27,951 nt of DNA from an uncultured Clostridia bacterium (lineage in GTDB: Bacteria > Bacillota > Clostridia > TANB77 > CAG-508): positions 255 to 28,205 of the forward strand of contig CAPYID010000026.1 in assembly GCA_948739805.1 (NCBI GenBank), given 5' to 3'. The position numbers and the translations under genes are program-made. The notes below the pieces were generated by a model, which saw only the letters and a program-made list of their open reading frames with translations, ran no database searches and was not told the origin of the DNA. Of the stretch, positions 1 through 9,333 are shown piece by piece. Every line of letters starts with the position of its first letter. Position 1 is the stretch's first letter.

Positions 1-1635
1 TTGCTTTTAATGTTATATCTCCTGCTGGCATTGTAAATGTATAGCTTTCTTCTGTTGATACTTGTGTTTCTCCACTTGTTTCTACTTTTGTCCAATTGTT
101 CCATGTGTATTCATATTCTGCTGTTGTTTCTTTTAGTGTTCTCGTTACTGTTACTCTTTCTCCGTATTTGAATTGTCCTCCTCCTGATGTTCCTGATATT
201 CCTGTTCCTGCTTTTAATGTTACTGTTGATATTTTTCTTGTATAATAATATTCTACTTCTGTTGTTCCATCTGCTTTTATTTCTACTTCTTTTTCTTCTG
301 GTATTTCATATCCTTCATATTCTTTTGCTGTTTTTCTTTCTGCTTTTACTTTTGACCCTGTTGTTGCTTTTTTTGTTACTGTATCTGTCGCATCCTTTGG
401 GTATGTTCCATCTAAGTTCTGCTTATAGTGATATATTTTATAGTTTACTTCTGCTCCTGTCCAATGTGCTGTATATTTTCTATCTCCTGTTGAGCCTTTA
501 TTTATTGTTACATTTTTATTTTTGGTTGTTTCTTCATTTAGTGTCCAGCCTTCAAATGTGTATCCTGTTTTGGTTGGATTTCTTAGTGTAAAATTGTTGC
601 TTTCTATTGTATATGTTTCTGGGTTTTGAGGGTCACTTACTGTTCCTCCATCTAGGTCATAGGTTATGTTATAGGTTATAGGTTCCCAATTGGCTGTTAT
701 TGTTGCATCTTCTGTTCCCATTGTGAATGTTCCATTTGTTATACTGCTTCCATCTCCTGTACAGTCCCATCCATCAAATGTATATCCATCTCTTACCGGA
801 TCTACTATTTTTTCTGTATACCCTTGAGATATCTTTATTGTACTATCTTCCTTTTTATTGTTCCAATATCCTTCGTTTGGTTTTATAGTCAAATTCCAGC
901 CAACCAGTTCAATCAATGCATAGCCATTTAAACTAGAGCTCTGACTTCCTTCATCTACCAAACAATCCTCTCCACCTGGGATAAGCAATTTGTAATCAGC
1001 AAAAACGACATTTGAGCAGTAAGATTTCCCATTCGTACCAGAGCTTCGACCCGCTGGGAAACCAGCCCCACCACCAGCACCGTAAAGAGTCTTGTCATTT
1101 CCTAATTTCAGACTAATAAAATCACCTCTTGAAGCGCAGTAGACATCATAGATCGTATACCAAGATGCCAGCTCGTAAGCCGATCCATCTAACCCATTAG
1201 TATGACTGAGAGAATCATAAAATGTAGTATTTCTAGATACACCTACATTATGTGCCCCACCACATACACTACAATTCAAACTTGTCCTCAATGTATCAGA
1301 TCCAGCACCTCCACCGAGCTCCTAACAGCAGTGTACCGTCAATGCTCACTCCAATGCTATTTCCGCCTCTACCGAACCCTCCTTTACCAGCACCTTTACC
1401 ACCAATGCATTCACTTGCAGTTAGAGTTTGCCCTGAGTTTAAACTAACATATCCTGTAACCTTTCCACCTTTTTTTCCTCCATCACCTTCTCCATGCCCA
1501 CCATGTAGTTCTATTTTATATATTCCATCTTTTGGCACAGTATATGTGTCTCCTGCATTTACAGTTGTTGCTGTAGCTGCTGATATTTGTTCTTCGTTTT
1601 TATCTATATTTTTATTTAGTTCTGCTGTTTCTGGC

Positions 1636-1654
1636 GGACGCCCAAAGGGCGCCC
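1636..1654. repeat. GC-rich palindrome inside surface gene
   Basis: GACGCCC-AAA-GGGCGCC forms a 7-bp hairpin with one G:T pair, strikingly GC-rich against its surroundings. It encodes the VGAPFGRPPE stretch after the membrane anchor. A related GGACGCCC fragment occurs at about 4014-4021. It looks like a small REP-type unit that landed in frame. Confidence 0.45.
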
Positions 1655-1796
1655 CTACATATATTATTGCTATTATACTGATTAATACAAACATGACAAT
1701 TAAGGGCACTACTATTTGTGTCCTTCTATTTTTTATTTTATTTCTTTGAATAAGCGCTTTGTATTTTTTCCCTATTGTATCATTTAAAACGTCCTT

Positions 1797-1822
1797 GTGT
1801 GTGTGTGTGTGTGTGTGTGTGT
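1797..1822. repeat. (GT)13 dinucleotide tract in coding region
   Basis: Thirteen uninterrupted GT units (AC on the coding strand) lie 20 codons after the surface-gene start. With 12 or 15 units the ATG frame joins the downstream membrane-anchor frame. With 13 it terminates four codons after the tract. This is the layout of a slipped-strand contingency locus. Confidence 0.9.
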
Positions 1823-1955
1823 TACAGCGCCAACGGTTTCAAGTTTTTTACTTTTCCCGTTTTTTTCTTTCTCTTTTCTCATGGTTTTTTCCTCCTTTTG
1901 TTTTTTGGGTGAATGGTTTTTATTGCTGAGATGTGATTTTTCTCATTTTTATTAT

Positions 1956-1984
1956 ATTATAAGAATTTTGTCGTTCCTTGTAAA
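1956..1984 (-). promoter_or_regulatory. Promoter of the surface-protein gene
   Basis: On the minus strand TTTACA (1984-1979) and TATAAT (1961-1956) are separated by 17 nt, a near-consensus sigma-A promoter. It lies about 75 nt before the ATG at 1882. Confidence 0.65.
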
Positions 1985-2012
1985 TAACTATTTCTTCCTA
2001 TATAACACAAAA

Positions 2013-2036
2013 AAATCCGCATTTATTTACGGATTT
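2013..2036 (-). terminator. Terminator after ftsH
   Basis: AAATCCG and CGGATTT pair around a 10-nt loop, followed on the minus strand by a run of T. It lies about 95 nt past the ftsH stop and before the surface-gene promoter, so it separates the two units. A T-rich tail on the other side may make it bidirectional. Confidence 0.75.
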
Positions 2037-2131
2037 TCTTGTGTTTAAAGTTTATGTTTTATTTGTTAAATTTCCATTTCGCTTTTGTAATATTTTGTCA
2101 CTTTTCTTAGGGAAATAAGTAGTTTGCTTAA

Positions 2132-3937
2132 TTATTCAGCAAATATTTGCGCAAATTCATCTCCATCTATTTTTTCTTTTTCTAGTAGTATTCCTGCTAC
2201 TTTGTGTAGTTTATCTATATGCTCGCTTAAGATTTCTTCTGCTTTTTGATATGCTTTGTCTATTATCTTTTTGGTTTCTGCATCTATTACTGAAGCTGTT
2301 TGCTCTGAATAGTTCTTTGATTGTGTTAGGTCTCTTCCTAAGAATACTTCTTCTTGACCTGCTCCAAACATAATTGCTCCTACTGCTTCACTCATTCCAT
2401 ATTTTGATACCATGTCTCTCGCTATTTTTGATGCTCTTTCTATGTCATTGCTTGCTCCTGTTGATATATCACTTAGTATTAATTGTTCTGCTACTCTTCC
2501 TCCTAGTAATGATACTATGTTTTCTTCCATTTCTGATTTTGACATGAATGATTTGTCTTCACTAGGTCTATACATAGTATATCCTCCTGCCATTCCTCTT
2601 GGTACTATTGATATTTGATGCACTTTATCTTGTGTTGGTAGATATCTACTTACTACTGCATGGCCTGCTTCATGGTATGCTACTAGTTTCTTTTCTTTTT
2701 CACTTCTTACTCTAGTCTTTTTTTCAGGCCCCATTGTTACTTTTACCATTGCATCTTCTATTTCTTCCATTCCTATTTCTTTTAGGTTTCTTCTTGCTGC
2801 TAATAGTGCTGCTTCGTTTAGTATGTTTTCAAGGTCTGCTCCTACAAATCCTGCTGTGTTTCTTGCTATTGTTTTTAAATCTACATCTTCTGCTATTCTT
2901 TTCTTTATTGCATGTACTTCTAGTATTTGTTCTCTTGCTAATACGTCTGGTGCTGATACTACTATTTGCCTGTCAAATCTTCCTGCTCTTAGTAATGCTT
3001 TGTCTAATATGTCTGGTCTATTTGTCGCTGCCATTACTATTACTCCTTCATTTGGTGAAAATCCATCCATTTCTACTAGTAATTGATTTAGTGTTTGCTC
3101 TCTTTCATCATGCCCTCCTCCAAGTCCTGCTCCACGTTGTCTTCCTACTGCATCTATTTCGTCTATGAATATTATGCATGGTGAGTTTCTTTTTGCTTGG
3201 TCAAATAGGTCTCTTACTCTTGATGCTCCAACTCCTACGAACATTTCAACAAAGTCTGATCCACTTATTATGAAGAATGGAACTCCTGCTTCTCCTGCTA
3301 CCGCTTTTGCTAGTAATGTTTTTCCTGTTCCTGGTTGTCCTACTAATAGTACTCCTTTTGGAATTCTTGCTCCCATGTTTGTGAATTTTGCTGGGTTTTT
3401 TAAGAATTCTACTATTTCTTCTAGTTCTTCTTTTTCTTCGTCAACTCCTGCTACATCTGCAAATGTTATTTTGTTTTTGTCTGCTGGTGTCATCATTTTG
3501 GCTTTGCTTTTTCCAAAACTTACTGATTTTGAACCTCCACCTTGTGAGTTTGAACTCATTGTAAAGAATAGGAATATTAGTGCTATTATTATTATTCCAA
3601 ATGGGGAGATTAGTCCTAATATTGTTATTAAAATATTTTCTGAGTTTTCAGTTAGTTTTATGTTTCCTGCTTTTAGGTAGTCTGTTATATAGTCCATAAA
3701 ACTTTCCATGTTTGGTATGTTTACTTCTTTTTCTAGTGTTTCACCTTTTAGCTTAATATATGCTGATTTTCCATTTGCTGATATTTCAATGTCTGTTACT
3801 TCTGATAGTTCTATTTTGCTTATTAATTCTGAATATGTTAACTTTTTGTCTTCCCTATCTATTATCGCAGTAGCAAGTACTACTAGTATTATTCCTACTA
3901 TTATTAGTCCTGCAAATCTTTGTATTTTGTTTTTCAT
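2132..3937 (-). CDS. ftsH: ATP-dependent zinc metalloprotease FtsH
   Basis: Membrane-anchored AAA+ protease that extracts and degrades membrane and unstable cytosolic proteins as a hexamer. Counting from the first possible Met (3946): membrane segments at about 10-28 and 104-128 flank a short external domain. Walker A GQPGTGKT is at 203-210, Walker B CIIFIDEID at about 257-265, the second region of homology (ATNRPDILDKALLRAGRFDRQ region) at about 308-327, and the zinc motif HEAGH at 425-429. Total 604 residues, normal for the family. The second Met (MKNKIQ, 3937) is preferred because AGGA lies 8 nt before it, whereas AAGG abuts the first ATG. It is the last gene of the gdpP-rplI-dnaB-tilS-ftsH block, with a candidate promoter of its own and a terminator behind it. 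Confidence 0.97.
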   Translation of the reverse strand: MKNKIQRFAGLIIVGIILVVLATAIIDREDKKLTYSELISKIELSEVTDIEISANGKSAYIKLKGETLEKEVNIPNMESFMDYITDYLKAGNIKLTENSENILITILGLISPFGIIIIALIFLFFTMSSNSQGGGSKSVSFGKSKAKMMTPADKNKITFADVAGVDEEKEELEEIVEFLKNPAKFTNMGARIPKGVLLVGQPGTGKTLLAKAVAGEAGVPFFIISGSDFVEMFVGVGASRVRDLFDQAKRNSPCIIFIDEIDAVGRQRGAGLGGGHDEREQTLNQLLVEMDGFSPNEGVIVMAATNRPDILDKALLRAGRFDRQIVVSAPDVLAREQILEVHAIKKRIAEDVDLKTIARNTAGFVGADLENILNEAALLAARRNLKEIGMEEIEDAMVKVTMGPEKKTRVRSEKEKKLVAYHEAGHAVVSRYLPTQDKVHQISIVPRGMAGGYTMYRPSEDKSFMSKSEMEENIVSLLGGRVAEQLILSDISTGASNDIERASKIARDMVSKYGMSEAVGAIMFGAGQEEVFLGRDLTQSKNYSEQTASVIDAETKKIIDKAYQKAEEILSEHIDKLHKVAGILLEKEKIDGDEFAQIFAE

Positions 3938-4092
3938 GTTTCTCATCCTTTCTAATTTATATAAAAATAAAAATTGTTTAATTATTTCTCATCTTGGTGT
4001 TTTCTTCGAATAATGGACGCCCAGTAAAATTTGCTTTACAAATTTTTCATGTTTCGTTCGCAAAAATATAAAAAAAGAATTTGAGCGATATT

Positions 4093-4121
4093 ATGGTATC
4101 ACAAGTTTTCTATATTTGCAA
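4093..4121 (-). promoter_or_regulatory. Candidate promoter for ftsH
   Basis: On the minus strand TTGCAA and TACCAT are separated by 17 nt in the 270-nt gap between tilS and ftsH. The -10 box is weak. The same gap holds a short palindrome (AAATTTG/CAAATTT, 4027-4045) and GCCT/AGGC near 4154-4167. Nothing else is seen there. Confidence 0.4.
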
Positions 4122-4216
4122 TACTTTTTTTAAAACTTTTTTTGTCGAAACTTGCCTGTATCAAGGCTTTTGCTACGGAAGGCACGATTGGATAATGAAT
4201 AGTGAATAATGAATTA

Positions 4217-5224
4217 TCATTTATTAATTACTATTGAATAATATATTTTTTTGTTTTTTATTAATACTTTTATATTTTTGTTTGGTGTTAGATATTTGTT
4301 TCCAAGGTTGTTTTTGCATAATTTTATGATGTCCTCAATATGTACTTTCCCTATGCCTTGAGTGGTTCCTTGTAGAGTGTTTATTGTTTGTAATATTAAT
4401 CTTTTTTTTATTATTTCCTCTTGTTTATTGAATGATTTTAAGTCTAGTATTATTTTATCTCCTATTTTTTCTTCTATCACTATTTCTTTGTATTTTTGTT
4501 TTGTGATTTTTTCTAAGTATTCGTTTTCTTCGTTTATTATGTCTGATAGCCTGTTTATGGTCATTATTATGTTTGGATTGAATTTTTCTTTTATTAATGG
4601 TATTAGTATATTTCTTGTTTTGTTTCTTGTGTAGTCATTTTCAAAGTTTGTTTTGTCTATTCTTGGATTTAATTTTTTTTCTTCACAGTATTTTTCTATT
4701 TCTTCTCTTGTTGTGTCTATTAATGGTCTTATGAATTTGTTTTCTCTAATTGGTCTTATACCTTTTAAACCTGATGTACCACTTCCTCTTATTATGTTCA
4801 TAAGAACTGTTTCTGCATTGTCGTTTGCTGTATGTGCTGTGGCTATTTTGTTTGCTTGCGTTTTTCTTAATATTTTTTCAAAGAATTGATATCTTACTTC
4901 TCTTCCTGTTTCTTCTGTTCCCTTTTTTTCTTCTTTTGCTTTTTTTGTAATGTCTATGCTTAATACATGTATTTCTATGTTTTTCTTTTTACAGTAATTA
5001 ATTACAAAGTTTTCGTCTGATTTTGCTTCTTCTCTAATATTATGGTTTATATGTGCTGCTATTATTTCAAATTTTAAGTCTATGTCTTCTTCTCTTCTTA
5101 TTTCGTCTAGTACATTTATTAGTGAGATTGAGTCTGGTCCTCCTGAGAGCCCTACTATAATTTTGTCTCCATTTTGTATTAGACTATATTTTTTTATTGT
5201 TTTTAAAATTTTTTCTTTAAACAT
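4217..5224 (-). CDS. tilS: tRNA(Ile)-lysidine synthase TilS, short form
   Basis: Modifies cytidine 34 of the CAU-anticodon tRNA-Ile to lysidine, so that it reads AUA. The PP-loop SGGPDS (near residue 26 from the chosen start) binds ATP. The conserved AAHINHNIR, GREVRYQFF and ATAHTANDNAETVLMNIIRGSG segments of the N-type ATP pyrophosphatase core follow. The chosen start is MFKEKI at 5224, with GGAG 7 nt upstream; a Met four codons earlier lacks a ribosome site. At about 335 residues it ends soon after the core and lacks the longer C-terminal domain of, for example, Bacillus TilS. Short forms of this kind exist in other bacteria. It lies between dnaB and ftsH, as hpt or ftsH neighbours often do. 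Confidence 0.93.
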   Translation of the reverse strand: MFKEKILKTIKKYSLIQNGDKIIVGLSGGPDSISLINVLDEIRREEDIDLKFEIIAAHINHNIREEAKSDENFVINYCKKKNIEIHVLSIDITKKAKEEKKGTEETGREVRYQFFEKILRKTQANKIATAHTANDNAETVLMNIIRGSGTSGLKGIRPIRENKFIRPLIDTTREEIEKYCEEKKLNPRIDKTNFENDYTRNKTRNILIPLIKEKFNPNIIMTINRLSDIINEENEYLEKITKQKYKEIVIEEKIGDKIILDLKSFNKQEEIIKKRLILQTINTLQGTTQGIGKVHIEDIIKLCKNNLGNKYLTPNKNIKVLIKNKKIYYSIVINK

Positions 5225-5259
5225 ATTTTTCTCCATTAAAATAATTGATCAAAATTTAA

Positions 5260-5312
5260 AGGTTGGAAATTAGAAATAATTGCTCTAATATCTTACTTCT
5301 AATCTCTAACCT
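5260..5312. repeat. Imperfect inverted repeat between dnaB and tilS
   Basis: Arms of 16 nt (5260-5275 and 5297-5312) pair apart from two wobble-type positions. The right arm stops just before the dnaB stop codon at 5318. No T-run follows on the minus strand, so it may be an RNA stabiliser or a small miniature repeat rather than a terminator. Confidence 0.5.
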
Positions 5313-5317
5313 CTATT

Positions 5318-6661
5318 TCAATATTCGTCGTCTCTATAGTGTTCTATGTTTGCAAATTTGGTATAGTTTGACATCCATAGTATTTCTGCTGTCCCTATTG
5401 ATCCACTTCTGTTTTTGGCTATTATTACTTCTGCTATGTTTTTACTTTCACTTTCTTCATTGTAATAGTCGTCTCTATATAAAAACATTACTATGTCTGC
5501 ATCTTGCTCTATTGATCCTGATTCACGAAGGTCTGATAGCATTGGTCTATGTTCACTACGTTGTTCTGCTGCTCTTGATAGTTGTGATAGTGCTATTACT
5601 GGTATGTCTAGTTCTTTTGCTAATATTTTTAGTGAACGGCTTATTTCTGAGATTTCTTGTTCACGACTTCCGATTTTTCTGTTTCCTGAACCTTGTATTA
5701 ATTGTAAATAATCTATTATTATTAGTCCTATATTTTTTTCTAGTTTTAGCTTTCTTGCTTTTGCTCTTATTTCTGTTATTGATATTCCTGCTGTGTCGTC
5801 TATATACATTTCTGCTTCTGATAGTGGTCCTAGTGCTTCTACGATTTTTACCCAGTCGTTTTCTTCTATTTTTCCTGTTTTTAGTTTGTTACTGTCTACC
5901 ATTGCTTCACTGCATAGTACCCTGTTTACAAGTTGTTCTTTTGACATTTCTAAACTGAATAGTAGTACTGGTACATTTGATTTTGTTGCAGCGTTTGTTG
6001 CTATGTTTAAGGCAAATGCCGTTTTTCCCATTGCTGGTCTTGCTGCTAATATTATTAGTTCTGAGTTGTGAAATCCAGCTGTTCTTAGGTCTAGGTCTGC
6101 AAATCCTGATGGTACTCCTGTTATTCCTTCTTTTTGATTATATAGTCTTTCTAGTTGTGCAAATGCGTCTACTAATACTTCTTTTATTGCTGAGTATCCT
6201 GCTTGATTTCTATCTTGTACTAGTTCAAAGACTTTTTTTTCTGCTTCGTTTATGACTGTGTCTACTTCTTGTGTTTCATCATATCCTAGACTTATTAATT
6301 CGTTTGAGGTTTTTATTAGACTTCTTAATATTGATTTTTCTTTTACTATTTTTATGTATTTGTCTACATTTGCTGTTGTTGGTACTTTTTCTGGTAAGTC
6401 TGCTAAGTATTCTAGTCCACCAACTATGTCAAATTTTCCTATTGATGATAGTTCGTCTTTTACTGTTATTATATCTATGGGTTCTGGTCTGTTGTATAAA
6501 TTTATCATTGCTTCAAATATTGCCTTGTTGTCTTCACGGTAAAAGTCGTCTTTCCTTAGTATTTCTATTGCAGAGATTACAGCATCTTTATCTATTAGCA
6601 TACTTCCTAGTACTGCTTGCTCTGCTTCTACATCGTTTGGTGGAATTTTTGCTACTGACAT
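5318..6661 (-). CDS. dnaB: Replicative DNA helicase DnaB (DnaC in Bacillus)
   Basis: Hexameric 5'-3' helicase that unwinds DNA at the replication fork and interacts with primase. The N-terminal DnaB domain starts PPNDVEAEQAVLGS. The RecA-like core has Walker A ARPAMGKTAF and Walker B IIIDYLQLI. The SREQEISEISRSLK motif, the ALSQLSRA segment and the LRESGSIEQDADIV arginine-finger region are all intact. 447 residues is the usual length. No intein or frameshift is visible. It follows rplI by 78 nt, the conserved Firmicutes order, and is most likely transcribed from the gdpP promoter. Confidence 0.97.
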   Translation of the reverse strand: MSVAKIPPNDVEAEQAVLGSMLIDKDAVISAIEILRKDDFYREDNKAIFEAMINLYNRPEPIDIITVKDELSSIGKFDIVGGLEYLADLPEKVPTTANVDKYIKIVKEKSILRSLIKTSNELISLGYDETQEVDTVINEAEKKVFELVQDRNQAGYSAIKEVLVDAFAQLERLYNQKEGITGVPSGFADLDLRTAGFHNSELIILAARPAMGKTAFALNIATNAATKSNVPVLLFSLEMSKEQLVNRVLCSEAMVDSNKLKTGKIEENDWVKIVEALGPLSEAEMYIDDTAGISITEIRAKARKLKLEKNIGLIIIDYLQLIQGSGNRKIGSREQEISEISRSLKILAKELDIPVIALSQLSRAAEQRSEHRPMLSDLRESGSIEQDADIVMFLYRDDYYNEESESKNIAEVIIAKNRSGSIGTAEILWMSNYTKFANIEHYRDDEY

Positions 6662-6739
6662 CTTTATCTTACCTTTCTTTATTATATAAATTTATATTCT
6701 ATGTAGGGTATTTTCTTTAATTATACTATCTTTTTGCGT

Positions 6740-7183
6740 TTACTCTGTTACAGATACTGTAAGTTTTCCAATTACTCCTTCATATAGTTTGATGTCTACT
6801 ATATATGTGCCTAATGTTTTTATTTGTTCTGGTAATATTACTTTCTTTTTGTCTACTTTTATTTTGAATTGTTCTTCTAAGTTTTCAGCAATTTCTTTTG
6901 ATGTTATACTCCCAAATGTTTTTCCATTTTCTCCTGCTTTTGTTGTTATTTTTAGTACTATTGATTTCATTTTCTCTTGTACTTTTTTGGCTTGTTCACA
7001 TTCTATATCTTTTTTGTGTTTTTCTGATGCTTTTTTTGCATTTAGTACATTCATGTTTTGCGCATCTGCTGGAACTGCTAGATTTTTTGGGAATAAGTAG
7101 TTTCTTGCATATCCATCACTCGCATTTATTATTTCATTCTTTTTTCCGACACCTTTTATGTCAGTGTTTAGTATTACTTTCAT
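6740..7183 (-). CDS. rplI: Ribosomal protein bL9
   Basis: Large-subunit protein that binds 23S rRNA near the L1 stalk and helps keep the reading frame. The N-terminal rRNA-binding domain shows MKVILNTDIKGVGKK and the signature NYLFPKNLAVPA. A charged connecting helix and the C-terminal domain (FGSITSKEIAENL) follow. 147 residues is typical. AAAGGAG precedes the ATG. It sits between gdpP and dnaB as in most Firmicutes. Confidence 0.97.
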   Translation of the reverse strand: MKVILNTDIKGVGKKNEIINASDGYARNYLFPKNLAVPADAQNMNVLNAKKASEKHKKDIECEQAKKVQEKMKSIVLKITTKAGENGKTFGSITSKEIAENLEEQFKIKVDKKKVILPEQIKTLGTYIVDIKLYEGVIGKLTVSVTE

Positions 7184-7260
7184 TTTTTCCTCTCCTTTTA
7201 ATTCTTACAAAAACATAATAAAAATATTATTTTGTAGGTTTTTATAATCAATATAATTAT

Positions 7261-9267
7261 TTAATTTGTGCCTTCGGCGAAATATTCGTCTATTTTTTCT
7301 ATTAGAATGCTTTTTGCTTCTTGTAGTGTTACATCTTCTAGTTGTGCTCCTGCAACGCCTATGTGTCCGCCTCCTCCTAGTTTTTCTAGTATTAGTTGGA
7401 CATTTATGTCTCCTATTGAACGCCCACTAATCCATATTTTGTTTTTTCTTATTCCTAATACGAATGAGGCTGTTATATTGTTTATTGTTAATAATTCGTC
7501 TGCTGATTTTGCACATATTAAGTTGGTGTTTTCATCATCTTTATCATATATTGAGATTCCTATGGTTTCTTTTACTACTATTGCATTTTTTACAACGTCT
7601 GCAATCATGTTATAGCTTTCTAAGTCACTTTGGAACCATTTTTTTACTTTTAATATGTCTACATTGTTCTTTCTTAGATATGCTGCTGCTTCAAATGTTC
7701 TTACTCCTGTTTTGAATGTAAAGTTTTTTGTGTCTACCATTATTCCTCCGTATAGACTTTCTGCTTCAAATGTTGTAAGAGCTGTTTCATTTGTTGTGTA
7801 TTGTAATAGTTCTGTTACTAGTTCTGATGCTGATGAGGCATATACTTCATGGAATGTTAATGTTGCATTTTCTATGTAGTCTGGACTTCTTCTATGATGG
7901 TCTATTACAACTATTTTATTTGTTTTTTCTAATAGTTGTGGTGCTTCTACGTAGTTCCTTTTGTTTGTGTCTACTATGACTAATAGTGTGTTGTTTGTGA
8001 TTTCTGATGTTGCTTGTGTGCTGTTTATTATTACATTTTTGTATTCTTCTTCTTTATGAACTTCTTCCATGAATTCTTGTAGTGATGAACCATATGTGTT
8101 GTTTATGATTTTAGCTGGTTTTCCTACTGTTTTTGCAAATTTATATATTCCTATGCTTGAGCCTATCGAGTCTATGTCCCCATTTGCATGACCCATTACC
8201 ATAATGTTGTCTGCTTCTTGCATAAGGTCTTCTAGTGCATGTGCTACCATTCTTGCTTTTACTTTTGTCCTTTTTTCGACTTCTACACTTCTTCCTCCAA
8301 AGAAGTTATATTTTTCTTCGTTTCTTATTACTGCTTGGTCTCCACCTCTTCCAAGTGCTATGTCTAGTGTGGCTAATGCTGTTTTATATTTTTCGTAATT
8401 GGTTTCTCCGTCTTGTGATACTGCTATACTTAGTGTTATTTGCAGTGGTCCTTCTATTTTTATGTCTTTTGCTGTGTCTAATATGTCAAATTTATTTTCT
8501 TTTAGTGTTTCTATATATTTTTGTTCAAATATGAATACATAGTTGTCTCTTTCACTTTTTATTATTATTCCGTTTGTGGCTTCTGCCCAATTGTATATGC
8601 TTTTTTCTAGTTTTGCTAATACTTGTGGTCTTTCTTCTGTTGTTAGTGCTTTCATTGTTTCTTCATAGTTGTCTATTGATATTATTCCTACACATGATTT
8701 TGATTCTTCATATTTTCTATTGTTTTCTAGTGTTTCAGTATTGTCAATGAAGTATAATACTACCATGTATTCTATTTTTTTCTTTCTTCCTTTTTGCTTT
8801 GTTTTTAAACATTCTCCTATTATTTTGTAGTCGTTTTTTCCTATTTTTGTTTGCATGTTTATTGATTTCGTGTCATTGTTTTCAACTTCTAGTTTTATTT
8901 CTTTTGCTAGATTGTTTATTATGTTTTTTATGTCTACATTCCCAAATTCGTTTACAAAACTTATGCTTTTCCATACTATGTTTCCATCTGTTTCTATTAT
9001 TGCAAGTGGAAATGGTGAGTTTATTAGTGTGTTTTTGGCTGTTGAGTCTATACTGAATGTAAGTTCTTCTATGTGTTGTGTTATTTCTGTTGTTTTTTTG
9101 TTGTCTGTCCAGTATGTGTATATTATGATTAAACCAAATACTATTATTGATGGTATTATAAAGTATATGTTTTGAATGCATAATATGATTAGTATGACTG
9201 CTATGATTGCTATGTATATTCTATTTTTTATTAAAATGTTTTCTATTGCTTTCTTATCATTCTGCAT
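7261..9267 (-). CDS. gdpP: Cyclic-di-AMP phosphodiesterase GdpP (YybT family)
   Basis: Membrane-bound enzyme that hydrolyses c-di-AMP and so controls potassium, osmotic and cell-wall homeostasis. From the chosen ATG (MQNDKKAIEN) two membrane helices span about 17-32 and 35-52. A PAS-like region (about 80-175) and a degenerate GGDEF domain (about 190-315, ending in GRGGDQAVI) follow. The DHH domain has GHANGDIDSIG at 359-369 and IDHH at 455-458, and DHHA1 ends with GGGGHIGVAGAQ. 668 residues match the family (B. subtilis 659). An AGGAGG site lies 6 nt before this ATG and a strong promoter lies just upstream, so this is the native start. The frame stays open upstream into a recombinase remnant, giving an apparent 904-residue fusion that is probably not made. 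Confidence 0.94.
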   Translation of the reverse strand: MQNDKKAIENILIKNRIYIAIIAVILIILCIQNIYFIIPSIIVFGLIIIYTYWTDNKKTTEITQHIEELTFSIDSTAKNTLINSPFPLAIIETDGNIVWKSISFVNEFGNVDIKNIINNLAKEIKLEVENNDTKSINMQTKIGKNDYKIIGECLKTKQKGRKKKIEYMVVLYFIDNTETLENNRKYEESKSCVGIISIDNYEETMKALTTEERPQVLAKLEKSIYNWAEATNGIIIKSERDNYVFIFEQKYIETLKENKFDILDTAKDIKIEGPLQITLSIAVSQDGETNYEKYKTALATLDIALGRGGDQAVIRNEEKYNFFGGRSVEVEKRTKVKARMVAHALEDLMQEADNIMVMGHANGDIDSIGSSIGIYKFAKTVGKPAKIINNTYGSSLQEFMEEVHKEEEYKNVIINSTQATSEITNNTLLVIVDTNKRNYVEAPQLLEKTNKIVVIDHHRRSPDYIENATLTFHEVYASSASELVTELLQYTTNETALTTFEAESLYGGIMVDTKNFTFKTGVRTFEAAAYLRKNNVDILKVKKWFQSDLESYNMIADVVKNAIVVKETIGISIYDKDDENTNLICAKSADELLTINNITASFVLGIRKNKIWISGRSIGDINVQLILEKLGGGGHIGVAGAQLEDVTLQEAKSILIEKIDEYFAEGTN

Positions 9268-9292
9268 ATAATCCTCCTTTTTAATATCCATT

Positions 9293-9321
9293 ATTTTACA
9301 CCAATTTGTACGTTTTGTCAA
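9293..9321 (-). promoter_or_regulatory. gdpP promoter
   Basis: On the minus strand a perfect TTGACA (9321-9316) and TAAAAT (9298-9293) have exact 17-nt spacing, 25 nt before the gdpP ATG. It ends 12 nt from the junction with foreign DNA at 9334, so the chromosomal promoter survived the rearrangement. Confidence 0.8.
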
Positions 9322-9333
9322 ACAGAGGTAATG

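Larger units (their letters stand above)
1..1882 (-). pseudogene. Repeat-containing surface protein, frameshifted twice, 3' end outside window
   Basis: The start is the ATG at 1882, placed 8 nt after an AGGAGG site. The frame begins MRKEKEKNGKSKKLETVGAV, then enters a Thr-His run encoded by the (GT)13 tract and stops. One dinucleotide less joins it to a frame giving a basic stretch, one membrane segment (PLIVMFVLISIIAIIYV, 1709-1659), a short polar linker and a glycine-rich domain. A second one-base insertion near 1316 (GGA-GCT-c-GGT) moves the frame again. From 1315 to 1 it stays open and encodes more glycine-rich sequence, two InlB/Listeria-Bacteroides repeats (GYTFDGW and ITYDLDGG...GYTFEGW) and a MucBP-like unit (YKIYHYKQNLDGTY). 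No wall anchor is seen because the gene leaves the window. Known role of these repeats: cell-surface adhesion or wall association. The frames and repeats are seen; surface location is inferred. Alternatives are a decayed gene or assembly errors in repeats. Confidence 0.75.

Noticed and set aside
187..591. Leucine/phenylalanine-rich plus-strand frames opposite the surface gene, ftsH, dnaB, rplI and gdpP
   Set aside because: They are complements of genuine minus-strand coding sequence; low-complexity hydrophobic composition comes from the AT-rich opposite strand.
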